64,000 nucleotides of DNA from Viola odorata (lineage: Eukaryota > Streptophyta > Magnoliopsida > Malpighiales > Violaceae), in NCBI GenBank assembly GCA_963691705.1, contig OY829538.1:20238443-20302442 (forward strand). Reading direction: 5' to 3'. Position 1 is the stretch's first letter; every line of letters begins with the position of its first letter. The notes below the pieces were generated by a model, which was not told the origin of the DNA, ran no database searches, and saw only the letters and a program-made list of their open reading frames with translations. Shown here one piece after another: positions 44,474 through 56,584 of this stretch. The position numbers and the translations under genes are program-made.

Positions 44474-45240
44474 CATGTCCATGTCTAAAGATGAGGGGGG
44501 TATTTATACCCTCTCCCTGCATGTCACCTCGAGAGGTGATGATTGTCCTCGATCCGTGCGTGCCACATGACTTGGACAAGGATAACGGTTACCGATACCT
44601 GTCCCAACAACCGATATTTTCCCTATTGTACCCTACCGGTAATGTACTTGGCTGTCAGATCCGGTAAGTCAGTTAAGGTTCGTAGATGTAGTCTTGGCTA
44701 TCGTGGGACCCCCCCATTGGTGATGAGTAGCCGGTAATGTACCCTTAGGGACTCTGTTGGTATCTTATTGAGCCCGTCTACGTGGCCACAGTTAGCTAGA
44801 ACTAAGTTAAAGCTCCCGTGGAATGACCAAAATACCCTTGGTATTTCTTCATGTATTATCAGAAGTCCAACCGAAAATGAGTCCGAGTGTTTACTAAGGG
44901 CTTTGCTGAGATTATCAAAATCGTACATCCCTAAGTCATACCACTATCTATTAAAGCAGGACTGGAATGGGCTTAGGTGATGTAGTTAGCACACCCAGGC
45001 AGCACTTGAGTGGTCCAATAGGTTTATCGGGCTCTCGCCGATAAAGCGTACATCCTTAAGTCGTACCACCGTCTGATAAAGCAAGACCGAAATGGGCTTA
45101 AGTGATGTCGTTAGCGCACTTACGCAGCACCTGAGTGGCCCAATAGGTTTATCGGGCTCTTGTCAATAAAGCGTACATCCTTAAGCCGTACCACCGTCTG
45201 ATAGAGCAAGACTAGAATGGGCTTAAGTTCTGCCCCTCTA
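44474..45240 (-). mobile_element. Tat-type LTR, upstream half with TATA box and 125-bp subrepeats
   Basis: Minus-strand TATA box GGGTATAAATACCCCCC at about 44519-44503. Upstream (44926-45235) are 2.5 copies of an exactly 125-bp unit beginning CATCC.TAAGTCGTACCACC. Subrepeats upstream of a TATA box are common in U3 regions. The outer end of the LTR was not found. Confidence 0.6.
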
Positions 45241-45399
45241 ACATCTTTGGCTCTGATATAGCTCCATTTTATCCTTAGAAATTCTTGCTCATCACTAGGG
45301 TATCTCGACGCAGCTGTCCGGAGTCCATCCTGCGACTTAACCGCCAATCTTTCCTCTCAGGGTCCTGACGGTGAAGTGAATCACCAGTTGAACCTATGG

Positions 45400-46047
45400 G
45401 ACCTAGGAGTAAAGGGTTTGTAGTCTTTAGGGTTAATGGATCCTTCAGTCTGTGACATGCCGATGTCGCACTTCCTATCGGAAATGATCGAGGTTCCTAC
45501 GGATAGGGAGGTTATGTGACATATGCCTCTCGGAGGTCAAGTCGCCCAAGTCCGAAGCAGTATGCTTTCCTCATTCTTCCAGTTCCGATGTTTGATAGAC
45601 AACTGCGTGGATAAGATGGAGAAAGAGAGGGAAGTGCGTCTGTCTCTTGCGAATGACTTCCAAAGCTACCAGCATCGTGCTAAGGAGATGCTAGACTTGT
45701 GCTAAGAGCGGGTAGCGAAGGCTCTCCAAGAGAAGGACACAACTGTCAGGAGGCTTCAGACTGAGCTATCGGAGGAGAAGGAGTGCTCACGGAAGAAGGA
45801 GATGGAGCTTTCGGAGGAGAATGCCCGCCTGCGCCAAAGTCTTCTCAGCGAAGAGAAGGAGCTGGAAGGAGTACCCTCCAAGATCCAGAAGTATCAAGAG
45901 TAGACTGTTGGCGCAGTGATTGATGGTTTCCTCAAGCACTACAACAAGAATAAGTTTGACGTCGACAGTATCGCTCCCTTTATCGACCAACGGCTTGGCC
46001 GAATAGATGAGAAAAACTTCACTCCTCCGAGTTCTCTGACTGCTTAG
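45400..46047 (+). pseudogene. Coiled-coil ORF remnant (retroelement gag-like or ORF1-like)
   Basis: One frame with stops at 45703 and 45903 reads MEKEREVRLSLANDFQSYQH, then KALQEKDTTVRRLQTELSEE, then ENARLRQSLLSEEKELEG and VGAVIDGFLKHYNKNKFDVD, ending at 46047. Heptads of charged residues predict a long coiled coil. It resembles in style the coiled-coil ORFs of plant gypsy elements, but I cannot assign a family. The next 200 bp are featureless up to the LTR at 46266. Confidence 0.45.
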
Positions 46048-46265
46048 GGTAAAATGTCTGATAATGGGGATTCGGCTCCCAATTAGATAAATTTTCTCTT
46101 TTGTTTCCTTTGTTGTAGATGTCGTATGGCTTATTTTCAAGAAACTTAAGAATTATTCGTCATAAAATTCACAAGTACTTGCTTTCCGTTTGAGCTCCCT
46201 ACGACGTTAATTATGATAACATGCAACAACATAATCTTTCAATTGCCGTTTAGATAACACCATGC

Positions 46266-48714
46266 TGTTGCTACCCGAATTTTGATTCTCGTCATAATTT
46301 TTTCGCATTTTTATCACTTATCGCATTATTAGCCCGTCTAAGTCAAATTTCTATCAATTTTTGATCTTTGGCTATTTATTTTAATATTCTGCTCCATTTC
46401 GTGTCTTTTTCAGTTTTTCATTTTTTTACTATCTTTTCGTTCGAACTTCTATCGGTTCTGAGCGAGTTTTCTCGGACCGTAGATCGAACGCTTTATTTAT
46501 TTAATTGAAAATTATCTACTGTTTTTCTCTTTCGTGTCATCTCATTTGGTTTCGTTCAATTTACGTCACAATAGCATTTATTTTTCGTCCGAACTTCTAG
46601 CAATTCCGAACGAGTAAATTCGGACCTTAAACTGAACTTTTTCTTTATTTACTGTCTACTATTTATTTTATCTCATTTTTCTGCACCTTTTAGTCCTTTC
46701 AGTTCGGGTTTATTTTTATTTCAAACGAGTTCACTCGTGCCATAACTAGAACTGAAAATATCCCGTTCGTGTCGAATTAATGCATTAATGCACAATTAAT
46801 GCATCCTCATCTTCAATCCCATCACCTTTCCCCTAGCTAGCCTCGCCGACAATCAATTCATCATCACAAACCTCCCATCAAGCATCCTTGGCTACATAAG
46901 CTCAAGCTTGCCCCCTACTTCGGCTATGATCATCATCACCAAGCCTTGTCATCTCCTTCCAAACCGACGACCAATCCTCAGCCACACAAGCTCGCAACCG
47001 ACTCCAAACCTTCGCCTATAAATACCCAGCTCAAGGCAAGGCACCAGGGGCACCAAAAAATTCACTCTCACTCTCCCCTTTCTCACTCTCTCTATCCACG
47101 GCAACCAAAGTGAGCTTTTCTCCCCTTAGTTTTAATTAATTCATTTATGATTTAAACTTGCTCTAATTTCTTTGTTTTCAAGTTAATTTCATTGTTCTTG
47201 CCTCAAATTAATTATTTACTGCTTTAATTAATTAATTGCTTAACTGTTAGTTTAATTGCTATTTTCATTTTTTTCAAATTTTGCCTACTGTTTTGGTTGA
47301 AATAAATTGCTGTGTTTCTTGGATTAAGTTCCTGTTGTGTTGCTGATTTTTTTGGGTCCATTTTGGTTATGTTTTGGTGACTGGTTTTACCTTCGTCGCC
47401 GGCCATGGCGCCGACGACGCAAGAAAGAAGATGAAAGGAAGAGGTAAGGTGTAAGAAAGAAAGGTGATGGGCTTGGCTTTGTCCAAGCCCATTTGTTTTA
47501 ATGAATTTCTGGGCTTGGTTTTATTCCAAGCCCAACTGCTGTTTTAATTAAAATCTTGAGCTCGACCCATTAAGTGTTTGTAACTTTCGTGTTTAATTAT
47601 CGTAAAATTATTCGTATGCTCACATGCGTATAATTGTTTATTTTATTTTCGTGTTTTAATTGTCACAAAATGTTTGTATGCTCACATGATGAATTGTTTG
47701 TTTTATTTTTGTGTTTTAATTTTTGTATAATTGTTCATATGCTCGTATGCAATAAATTGTTTTATTTTCGTGTTTAATTATCATATGCAATTGTTTGTAT
47801 GCTCATAAATAATTTGTTTGTTTATTTGCCATGTTTATTTAATTAGTTATTTGCTTATTCGAAGTCAAATAAATGTTTATGTGCTTGTTTTATTATTTAT
47901 TGTCTTTCGAACTATCGCTAATACTCTCACTTTGTAGGGTAAAAAAAATCAAGTCTTCACTCGTAAGTACACTTTTACCCCTCTTTTATTTATTTAATGC
48001 TTTCCGCACATATATACCTATTTGTATGCATGTTATTTAGAAATGTTAAAAACTCATCTCGTATGCATGACATTTAGAGTCGTTAGAATTAAAATCAATT
48101 CACATGAATGATTTGTTTAATCACTCGCTTTAAATGCCATGATTAATTGCTTTTATTTCCATGTGTATCAATACATGTGTTTTGGTGGCTTCGATCCCAC
48201 ACCTCGGTTTATTTGCCGCATTCATTAATCGGTACTTTGTTAGTAATGCATGATAGATCACGTAGTAATTAATTTAATAATGCATGGCCCGATGATAATA
48301 AAAGGGGTGCCCGCTTTAGTAAAAAATGGTAACAATCTTGTTAAACGGAAAAACTTGTCCCGACTGGTCCCAAACTTGTCCCGACCCTACGAAATATTAA
48401 AGCGGCATTTCCTCTGAGGGCCGATTACGTGCTTTTAAATGTTTTATTAAAATACCTCTTTTTCACCAGTAACCTTGTTTGGATGTGACTCGGGTGCCTA
48501 ACACCTTCACGAGTCCATAATACGACCCCGAACCGTTGTTCCCGGGTTTAGACCCTTTGTGCCTTAATTTTTTTATTTTATGCCATGACGATTAGGTTCC
48601 CTAAACCTAGAAATTGAAAAGAGGGTGGCGACTTCATTTGCATTATACGAGGCATCCATTTTTGCTCCGCATCCGTCCCGAACCGTTTCGCAAAATCGAA
48701 AAGGGAGTGCGACT
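46266..48714 (+). mobile_element. 5' LTR of Ogre-type element C
   Basis: Starts TGTTGCTACCCGAATTTTG and ends near GGGAGTGCGACT (family end GGGGCGCGACA). About 2.45 kb. It shares with the other LTRs the block GATGTGACTCGGGTGCCTAA...GAGGGTGGCGACTTCATTTG near its end. The first bases of the flank (catgc) could be a target duplication, but the other end lies outside the window. Confidence 0.82.
47017..47025 (+). promoter_or_regulatory. TATA box of element C LTR
   Basis: GCCTATAAATACCCAGC, with TCTCACTCTCTC-type start region 40-70 bp downstream; aligned with the TATA boxes at 14491 and 11188. Confidence 0.7.
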
Positions 48715-49221
48715 TCACTTGGGAACCTGTAGGGTCGAAGCCAGTTTTCCTTTTTGAGGTGTTTTTTATTTACTCGCTTTAATAAATTGCTTTTGTGATT
48801 GCTATTTGTTATTCGCTTTGATGAATTGTCCATACGCATTTCACGCACCAAATAGAATTAGGAAGGTATTAGTGAAGCATTGTGGGCCCAGTGTCTCAGT
48901 GTGCTTTCACGAACCCTAACTTGGACTTGAACCCCTAAATGGTTGAGCGCCCCGTGATCCTTTGTTATTCGGTGAAGCAATCAAATATCCATTTACTCAG
49001 GGACCCCTTTTAGGGTATCGTCCGAGATCTTTTCATCCAATTAGAAATAGTTGGAATTAGAGCCCCAGTATATGCATCATGTTCATGAATTTATCTCACC
49101 AATATCATATATTTATGTGTTTATTGTATGTTTATATTGTCCTCATAATTCATTATTTTATTCACTAACGCTAGAATTTTACTTCTCTTAACCAGCCCCG
49201 CCTTACTTGTTCACTCAAAAA
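48715..49221 (+). other. Untranslated leader of element C
   Basis: Sequence between LTR end and ORF1. A primer-binding site should start near TTGGGAACCTGTAGGG (48719), but I cannot match it to a tRNA from memory. Contains no ORF of note. Confidence 0.5.
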
Positions 49222-50959
49222 ATGGCAACACCCACGATGCTTTCACTTAATACTTTCAGGATTTCAAACTACAACGATCAGTTAGAGCAAGGGGATATGT
49301 TGAAATCAGGTTTTGTTCCTGATATCACGACTAAGATTGGGATGGAGGTAGTGGAATTTGATGTTTCGGAACTTAGGAAATTGAGGAACGAACTAACCGC
49401 GGAGGAAGAAATACTATTTCAGTGCAAATACGGGAAACTCATGGCCTTAATAGATGTGAAGGTCGACTTAGGGTGCATCCGAGCGGCTTTGAAATTTTGG
49501 GTCCCTTACTACCGTTGTTTCTCTTTTGATTGAGGATTGGACCTAACCCCTACCCTAGAGGAGTACGCCACGCTACTTTGTTTCGAGCCCCCAATATCAA
49601 GCATTTATTACAATGTCTTCGCCGAGTCTACTAACGTCAAGCTAAGGCTAGACACGCTAGTAGAGATTCCAACCCAATGGATGAAAGGAAAATATGTTTG
49701 GTTCTGATCGGACATCGTAGAACAATTTCGTTTGACTCAAGGGGAAAGGCGTTCGGGAATCCTAGCCTTCGCCATAACCGGTTTAATATTGTTTCCTAAA
49801 ATGAAGGGATGTGTTGATTTCGAAGCGGCAAATGTGTTCGTTGAAATGGAAAGGAACGAAGTCAACCCTACAACGACCATCCTAGTTGAGACCTTCCGCA
49901 CTATGGATTTTTGTAGACAGACTGGGGGAGGAAAGCTCACTTGTTGCACCCAACTCTTGACCATTTGGTTGATTAGCCATTTTAAACAAAGGCCCGATCA
50001 ATCTTTGTTTTCGCAAAGCTGCATGGGCACGAATCCTATGGGAAAAGTCATTAAAGGGATAGGCCAAGAGGTATCCAAAGATAAGTGGAAATTAGAGGAT
50101 AAGCACACATGGGTTGATAGATTCTTGGACTTTCCGAGGAAGACGTCAATCGGCACGCTAAGTGGTTGCGAGCGGCCAATCCTATAGTGAGTTACGGATG
50201 CTTGTTGTAGGTTCCTTTAATTGGGGCACGAGGATGCGTGCCCTATTGCCCCGCTATTGTCCTTAGCCAATTTTGCATCATGCAAATCATTCCCGCAACC
50301 TTCGGCATGACGGAGTCTAGGCTGCCGTACACCACGGAGGCTCAGAATTTCAGCCGAGAGGCACACGAATGGAGGAACCGTTTTGCCTCAAAGGACATGC
50401 CGTCCCTACCCAACAAACCAAAAAATACTTACATTGGAGGAGAAACCAAATCAATGGAAACATCTTGCCTTGTCCTACGCATAGAAGGCCCATGGAAGAG
50501 GAAGGTGAATCCCACGCCGGTGGAGAGATCAGTTATGTAGCTCACGCCCAGTTGATAGAACAATTATGGACGGTAAGGGAAGAACGAGATCAGATAGTAC
50601 ACGAAAGAGAGAATTCGGTGGCCAAGCAAATGGAGCTAGAACTCAAGGTACACGAGTTAGAAAGGCGCAATAGAGATAACATCCGGATACATGTGATGAA
50701 TCAGAAGTTGGCCTTCGATGACTTTAAGGAGCGCTTGGGCAACGAAGTCCGTAAAAAAGAAGCATCTAGTGCCTTGATCAAAGAAAAAGATTTGGTGATG
50801 AAGATTCTGACTACTCGCGCCAACGAGAAAGATGAGGAAAGCCGAGCATTGCGAGTACAAGTGGCGGCTTTGGAAGCCAAAGTGGACATGCAGAAAGTAG
50901 AGATTGCATCGTTGGAATATTTTTGGGATGAGCAAACGGATCTTAACTTCCAAGGTTGA
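49222..50959 (+). pseudogene. ORF1 of Ogre-type element C (extra 5' ORF, coiled coil)
   Basis: Begins MATPTMLSLNTFRISNYNDQ. In-frame stops at 49531 and 49705, a shift near 50187 and another near 50480 break it. The first ~350 codons (e.g. LTPTLEEYATLLCFEPPISS, WLISHFKQRP) form the conserved ORF1 domain of Ogre elements, which resembles plant mobile-domain proteins. The C-terminal part (WTVREERDQIVHERENSVAK ... VAALEAKVDMQKVEIASLEY) is a long coiled coil. The function of Ogre ORF1 is not known. Its presence between LTR and gag is a hallmark of this clade. Element A lacks it. Confidence 0.8.
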
Positions 50960-52251
50960 TGCCTTCAAAGGAAAAATCGTGCAACGGCTACCTACTGATT
51001 TATCTTTTCACCCCATGTAATGATATGTTCATAGATTTTGTCTACTAGCCATTTTTGGATAAACCTAGATAGTTGGTCAAGCTTACAATGGTTGTAACCT
51101 TTTTGGATGAAAAAAAACTAAATTGACAAAGTTCGTACTTATTCGGATACTTATTGAATGGATGCCTTTTCCTTTAAAGAAATTTTGTTCGTTCATTCAT
51201 GAGCATCAAATGGCTATCGCTTATGAAAAAATGACCTTCCCCGAAATAATGTGATATGTGGGGCTTATGAAGGACCTAGCCCTTAGAGTTGGCTCGGGAA
51301 CACACTCAAATATAGACGAAAGCAAGATGTTATCATGAGTATAAAGATGGATGGCGAGGAGTTGAGCACGACAGATTCGTTATGAGCATGCAAGAAATTT
51401 GAAGACCACAAGATTATAAAATAGAAAGTAATGCGTGCATGCCTCGCACACAAACGACCAACAACGATTACAAGCTTTGATTTCCCGGATAAATGAATAA
51501 AGGGAGGAGTAGTCTCAATGTTATCAATATCCATCATCCAAAGACTGAATGTCAATGTACAAGAATGAGCTACTTATAGTGTTACAAAAGACCCAAGGAA
51601 AGCCTTCAAAAGTCCACATTTGTCTCCCAAATTGGTGTCTGGCGGTATGCCATCTGGAGCTTAGCAGCATGTCGCTAGCTTCAACTCCAACATGCACAAA
51701 AGGGAGAATTTCTGGCGGTATGCCACCTGGGGCCTAGGGGCATGCCGCCAGCTACAACCAGAAATCCTTCAGATGATTTTTGGCCTCCAAATGTGTGCTC
51801 CTTTATCGTCAAAGTGACTCCAAGCATGATCGTATCATCTTTGCTCCTCATGGCTCCAATCCATAGTACGACCTTTGTTGCTCTACTCCTAGTGATGGGT
51901 CCTTTTGGCATGATGCCTCGCTCTTCAATTGATGACGTGCTCGTGAACACATCACGAAAGGAGATTTTCCTAGCATGACAACATTAGCTACTCGTGCTTG
52001 GTTTGTTTCGGAGGTTTCGTTTGTTACATCCAAGATCACATTACGTCATTGGAATGAATAAAAGCTTCCTTCGTATCTCCACTGAAAATGCCAATCCAAG
52101 ATGTGTCGTCTTCTCATTCATCCTAAAAGTATTAAGTGAAAGTGTGGCCGAAAGAGTGAACAAGCAGTGTGGAGGCCTCGGGATTGCATGTCACATGCAT
52201 ATTATCACTTATACTTACTATTATTTCTTTTCACTTGTTTATTTTTTTTAG
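50960..52251 (+). other. Spacer between ORF1 and gag, ending in an acceptor-like splice site
   Basis: No coding sequence. A diverged repeat TCTGGCGGTATGCCA.CTGG.GC.TA (51638 and 51712) may belong to an insertion at roughly 51280-51990. From 52040 on it matches the leader of element A. It ends in ATACTTAC, a T-rich tract and TTTAG|GTTAATAATAGC (AG at 52250-52251). Confidence 0.5.
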
Positions 52252-54066
52252 GTTAATAATAGCTCCTAGAAAGCGAACTACTCCGCACAAGCTCCCCATA
52301 ACTAGACTTCAAGCACGTAAAATGGCCGAGCAAACAAAGACAGAAGAGACATTGGTAGCAAGAATAGTAGAGTTAGAAGAACAAGTTCGGGTTACTACAG
52401 AAAGGGCCGCGTAGGCCGAAAAAGAGCGAGATGAGGTGACTGCCGAGTTCCCGCCTGGTTTTTATTCCACTCAAACAATGTGACCTACCTCTTCATCAGC
52501 TGTTGTTGGTTCTTCGATGCCCCAATCATTTTTCGATCCCGAGGGTCAATGGAATGGACTGATCCCTTTGCCGCACCCGCCATAACAAATCCTATGGTTA
52601 ACGCAGGTGAAGAAGTTACTGCATTCCTTCATCATCCTTTGGCTAAACCCACCTTGGACTCTGGTAAAACTCAGATCCCTCAGGAATCTTAGTTTTTCCG
52701 CCCACCTCAGGGCCATTCTACTCAAGTCACGATTCCTGAACCTCCGAGAATTCGGCCTCTTATTGTCCATCCGACACAACCACAGTTCTTGTCTGAACCT
52801 CTACTACCCGTTGGTCCTAGCACTGTCATGACAAAAAGACCAAATATGGATAGATTGAGCCTGCTAGAGGAAAGACTTAGAGCTATTGAAGGAACTGATC
52901 CCTTCGACCCTACGGGTCCCACCGACATGTGTATGGTCTCAGGGATCATAATGCCTCCGAAATACAAGATTCAAGAGTTCGAGAAGTATACTGGGATAGA
53001 GTGCCCAAAAACTCACCTCAAGGCCTATTGCAATAAAATGGCTGAAATGATACACAATGAGCCCTTGTTGATTCATCTATTCAGGGAGAGCTTGGCCAAG
53101 CATTCTTTGACTTGGTACATAAGCCTAGAAAGGGCCAAAATTAAGACTTACAGGGATTTTTCCGACGCTTTCTTCAAGCAATACAAATTCAACATGGAGG
53201 TAGCGCCGGACCGTTCCGATCTTCAAGATCTAGAGAAGAAAATCGGCGAATCGGTGAAAACCTACGCCCAGAGATGGAGGGAGCTAGCCGCTAGGATTTC
53301 TCCCCCTCTAAGTGACAAAGAGCTCATATCCATCTTTGTGAACACCTTCAAGGCCCCCTACTACACCTACCTTATCTCCAATCCATCAAACAACTTTTTC
53401 GACATGGTTATAATAGCGGAAAGAGTCAAACAAGGGATCAAGACAGGAAGAATCGTTGTTCACACTCCCGAGAAAACACTCAAGAAAGTGCCTCCTGTGA
53501 AGAAGGAGGTCGGCTTTGTATCCCACTAGTCCAACTATAGGCAACCCTTCACACCACTACTATACCACGCACCATCACCATACCAATCGCCATTTCTTCC
53601 TCCTCCATCGATGCCCATTGCTATTGTGGCTCTGCAAAACCCCGCGCCATTCCCGCCTTATCCATATCCTCCACCATAAGCACCACAACCCGTGCAACCT
53701 AGACCATATAACCCACCAAAAAACCCTAACAACTAAGTTGCTCAAGGTAACAGTTGGAATTGGGAACCACCGCCATCTCTTCCTCTTCCTGCGGGAGAAA
53801 TTTACAAGCACCTTTTGGCAGCCAGACAGATCGAACCAATCCCAGCCCAACCTCAGCTACCTCCTTACCCAAAATGGTACGACCCCAATACAAAGTGCGA
53901 GTACCATACTGGAGCTCCGGGTCACACGATGGAAAACTGCTTCGCCTTCAAAATGAAGGTGCAACAATTGGTTAAGAGCAGATGGGTCTCATTTAAAGGA
54001 ATAGCCAAAGGACCCAACACCACAACCAACCTCTCCCAAACCACGCTCAAGGAAATGGAGGGGTAA
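52252..54066 (+). pseudogene. Gag of Ogre-type element C
   Basis: The frame is conserved from IIAPRKRTTPHKLPITRLQ into MAEQTKTEE (Met at 52322). There is a UAG at 52412, at the same place as in element A, then another stop and a shift near 52545. The capsid domain is open from 52789 (EKYTGIECPKTHLKAYCNKM ... APYYTYLISNPSN). After stops at 53527 and near 53678 it continues through a Pro/His-rich linker into KWYDPNTKCEYHTGAPGHTM, a C-x2-H-x5-H-x4-C knuckle. Closest relative in the window: 7037-5472. Confidence 0.87.
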
Positions 54067-55185
54067 ACTCTATCTCGACGAATGACATTGATGATTCTCT
54101 CCTTCTCGTATTGGGGCTACCTAGAGAAAGGTTTTTCATCGCATTGGTCGAAAGTGGTTACCTACCGCACTCGGAAGAAAGTTTGAGCGCTTGCTTATTC
54201 TGCCAACAGGCAAGTGATCATGGAATCCGAAATTGTGGGTTTTTCTTGAAAAAAGTAAAACAACTTGTGGATTTCGGGGTTATTCAAGTTGAGAAGAAAA
54301 CCCGAGGGGTAGAGGAAGTCAGTGCTATCGGAGATGGACCTCCAACCCCATATACATTCAAATGTGTGGCCCAAATTGAGGCTGACGCCACTCAAGTTGG
54401 TTTTCAAGTTTGCTCAGAACACTCCTTGCCAAGACTTACATGCCGTCCCATTCGACTATGGATACACGGTCGTCACGACTCCTCCCTTCACTACATCAAC
54501 AGCCGAAACCTTTAATATTGGAGGCATGACCCGTACCGGGAGGTGTTACATTTTGGAGGAGGTTGAGAAACAAAGGCAAGCCAAAGGGAAGGGTCTGTTG
54601 ATTCCTGAGGAGATAGTGGAAAAAGCGTAAGGGATGAATGAACCCATGAAAGAAGGCGATGCGGCCGAATTCCTAAGAATCATGAAGCGAAGCGAGTTCA
54701 ACGTCATCGAACAGCTGAAGAAAACCTCGGATCGTATCTCCATCATGGAGCTAATTCTCACTTCGGAACCTCATCGTCAATCTCTCTTGAAGGTATTGAA
54801 TAAGGTTTTTGTAACCAAGGATATCACCGTGGAAGGGGTGGAAAACCTCGTCGGGAGGATCCAAGCGTTGAGCACCATCACCTTTTCCGAGGGAGAAATC
54901 GACCCAGTGGGGACAAGTCACAACAAGGCCCTCTATATAATGGTATAATGCAAGGGCCACGTCATAGCAAAGGCCCAAATTGACAATGGGTCCGCGCTGA
55001 ACGTCATGCCCAAGCATGTCCTTAAATAATTACCGGTCGATATGGCTCATCTGAAGCCAAGTGGGATGATGGCCCGAGCTTTCAATGGATCTATTCGAGA
55101 AATCATCGAGAGCTTTGATTTGGACATAGTGATCGGGCCCCACACATTCGCCTTAATTTTCCAAATAATGGAAATCCAGCACGAT
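54067..55185 (+). pseudogene. Gag C-terminus and aspartic protease of element C, first part
   Basis: A second Cys motif (CLFCQQASDHGIRNCGFF, 54205-54260) follows a frame shift. A Lys/Glu-rich region comes next (MNEPMKEGDAAEFLRIMKRS), then the protease: KAQIDNGSALNVMPKHVL with active-site D-N-G-S (Asp codon 54982-54984), MMARAFNGSIREIIESFDLD and FALIFQIMEI. D-N-G-S, not D-T/S-G, is usual in this clade. The gene is interrupted at about 55185 and resumes at 55922. Confidence 0.8.
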
Positions 55186-55921
55186 GATACGAGCCCAGCA
55201 GAAGCCTAAGCGGAGCCCAAATGTGGACCCACGACAAGGAGCCAAGCCATGATCGCTTGCCTCTTAAAGACGCTAAGGGCCTAGGAAAGCCGCACGGAGG
55301 CCACGGATCAATGGAGCCTTTGCGTCCACGCTAACGACTCGACTCGCAGCCTCACGCCTGAGCCCGAGTCCAGCATCAAGGTCGCGCCTTCGGCCAGCCT
55401 CAAGGCCGCTCCCACAGACAGTACCAAGGCCGCGCCTTCGAACAAAGCCAAAGCCACGCTTCGGCCTTAGGCCAACGCCTAGGCTCGTCAATCCCAAGCC
55501 CACGCCCATGGCCGTGCTCTTCAAGTTAAGACCCCTTTGTCCAAGGGTAGTAAGGGTTTTTCCCTTGTAAATATCAACACTATAAATAGAAGGGCTTAGC
55601 CTTCTATTTTCCTTGCTTATGATTTTGAGAGTTTCTCTTAAGCCTTAAGCCGCTTTGGCCAACCCTAGGGATACTAGATCCAAGCGTTCATCCTTAGGAT
55701 GCCTAGATGAACATTGCTCCTTGTAAATCGTTTGATGCTTTGCTCTTGCTCATTGATCATATATAAAACCGAGTCTTTTCCTTCCAAATACTTTCCGCTG
55801 CAAACTCTATACAACTTCAAAACATTTCCGTTACATCTTCCCCATCAAAATCCGCATTTCATAAGCCAACCATCAAGAGACTAGATTCGGCCATCAACAA
55901 GCTACGTCCAAGCCTCCCATG
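55186..55921. mobile_element. LTR-like insertion in the protease gene (ends approximate)
   Basis: About 735 bp separate FQIMEI from NAYNMLLGRPWIHSAG, which are adjacent in the protein family. It begins near TGATACGAGCCCAGC, has a TATA box (CACTATAAATAGAAGGG, ~55579) and GCCTTGAGCC-rich sequence on the left. It looks like a short solo LTR in plus orientation, but I found no clean target duplication. Confidence 0.6.
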
Positions 55922-56584
55922 GCGCTTGGACCGTATCAACGCCTACAACATGCTTTTGGGGCGACCTTGGATCCACTCGGCAGGAGCCGTTCCTTCTTCC
56001 TTACATCAATGCATCAACTATGTAAAAGACGTTGTCCTCATCACGATAAGAGCAGAGGAAGCTTTGATCTTAGCAAAGCATTCTTCCATGCCTTACATCG
56101 AAGCCACTGAAACTTTGGAGAGCTCATTCCAAGCCTTCAAAATCGTGAATGTGGAATGGATAGAGAAAGGATCGGCCATCCCTAAAATGCAAATTCCCAA
56201 GAGGGCTATGCTAGCTGCTAATGAAATGTCAAAAGACGACTCTTAGCTAGGGAAAAGGCTAGGGGCCATGCTATAAGGAGCAAAGAGCCTAGCATCCCCC
56301 AAGAACTTGGAAGACCATTTTGGGTTGGGATATCAGCCAAGCAAGGCCGATTTCGTTAGGATCTCCAAGGAAAAGAAGGAGAGGCAATTGGCCAAGTTGT
56401 TTGGGCGTCCAACGCCTTTCTATGGCATGAGTATCCCTCATATCAGAACCACTATCCCTTTTGCGGTCGAAATCGTCAACCCAGACCCTACCATGGTCGG
56501 TGTAGCTCCGAATTTCCACATTTGCAATCTGGAAGAAGAAGAATCGTCTCAAAGCTTGTCCATTTTCATGAAGAAGTCTGGGGG
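55922..56584 (+). pseudogene. Protease C-terminus and linker of element C
   Basis: RINAYNMLLGRPWIHSAGAV with the I/L-L-G-R-P-W block that closes retroelement proteases, then LHQCINYVKDVVLITIRAEE. After a stop at 56246 a linker follows (FGLGYQPSKADFVRISKEKK; ELFGRPTPFYG-like) up to SLSIFMKKSGG at the intron-like boundary. Confidence 0.8.
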
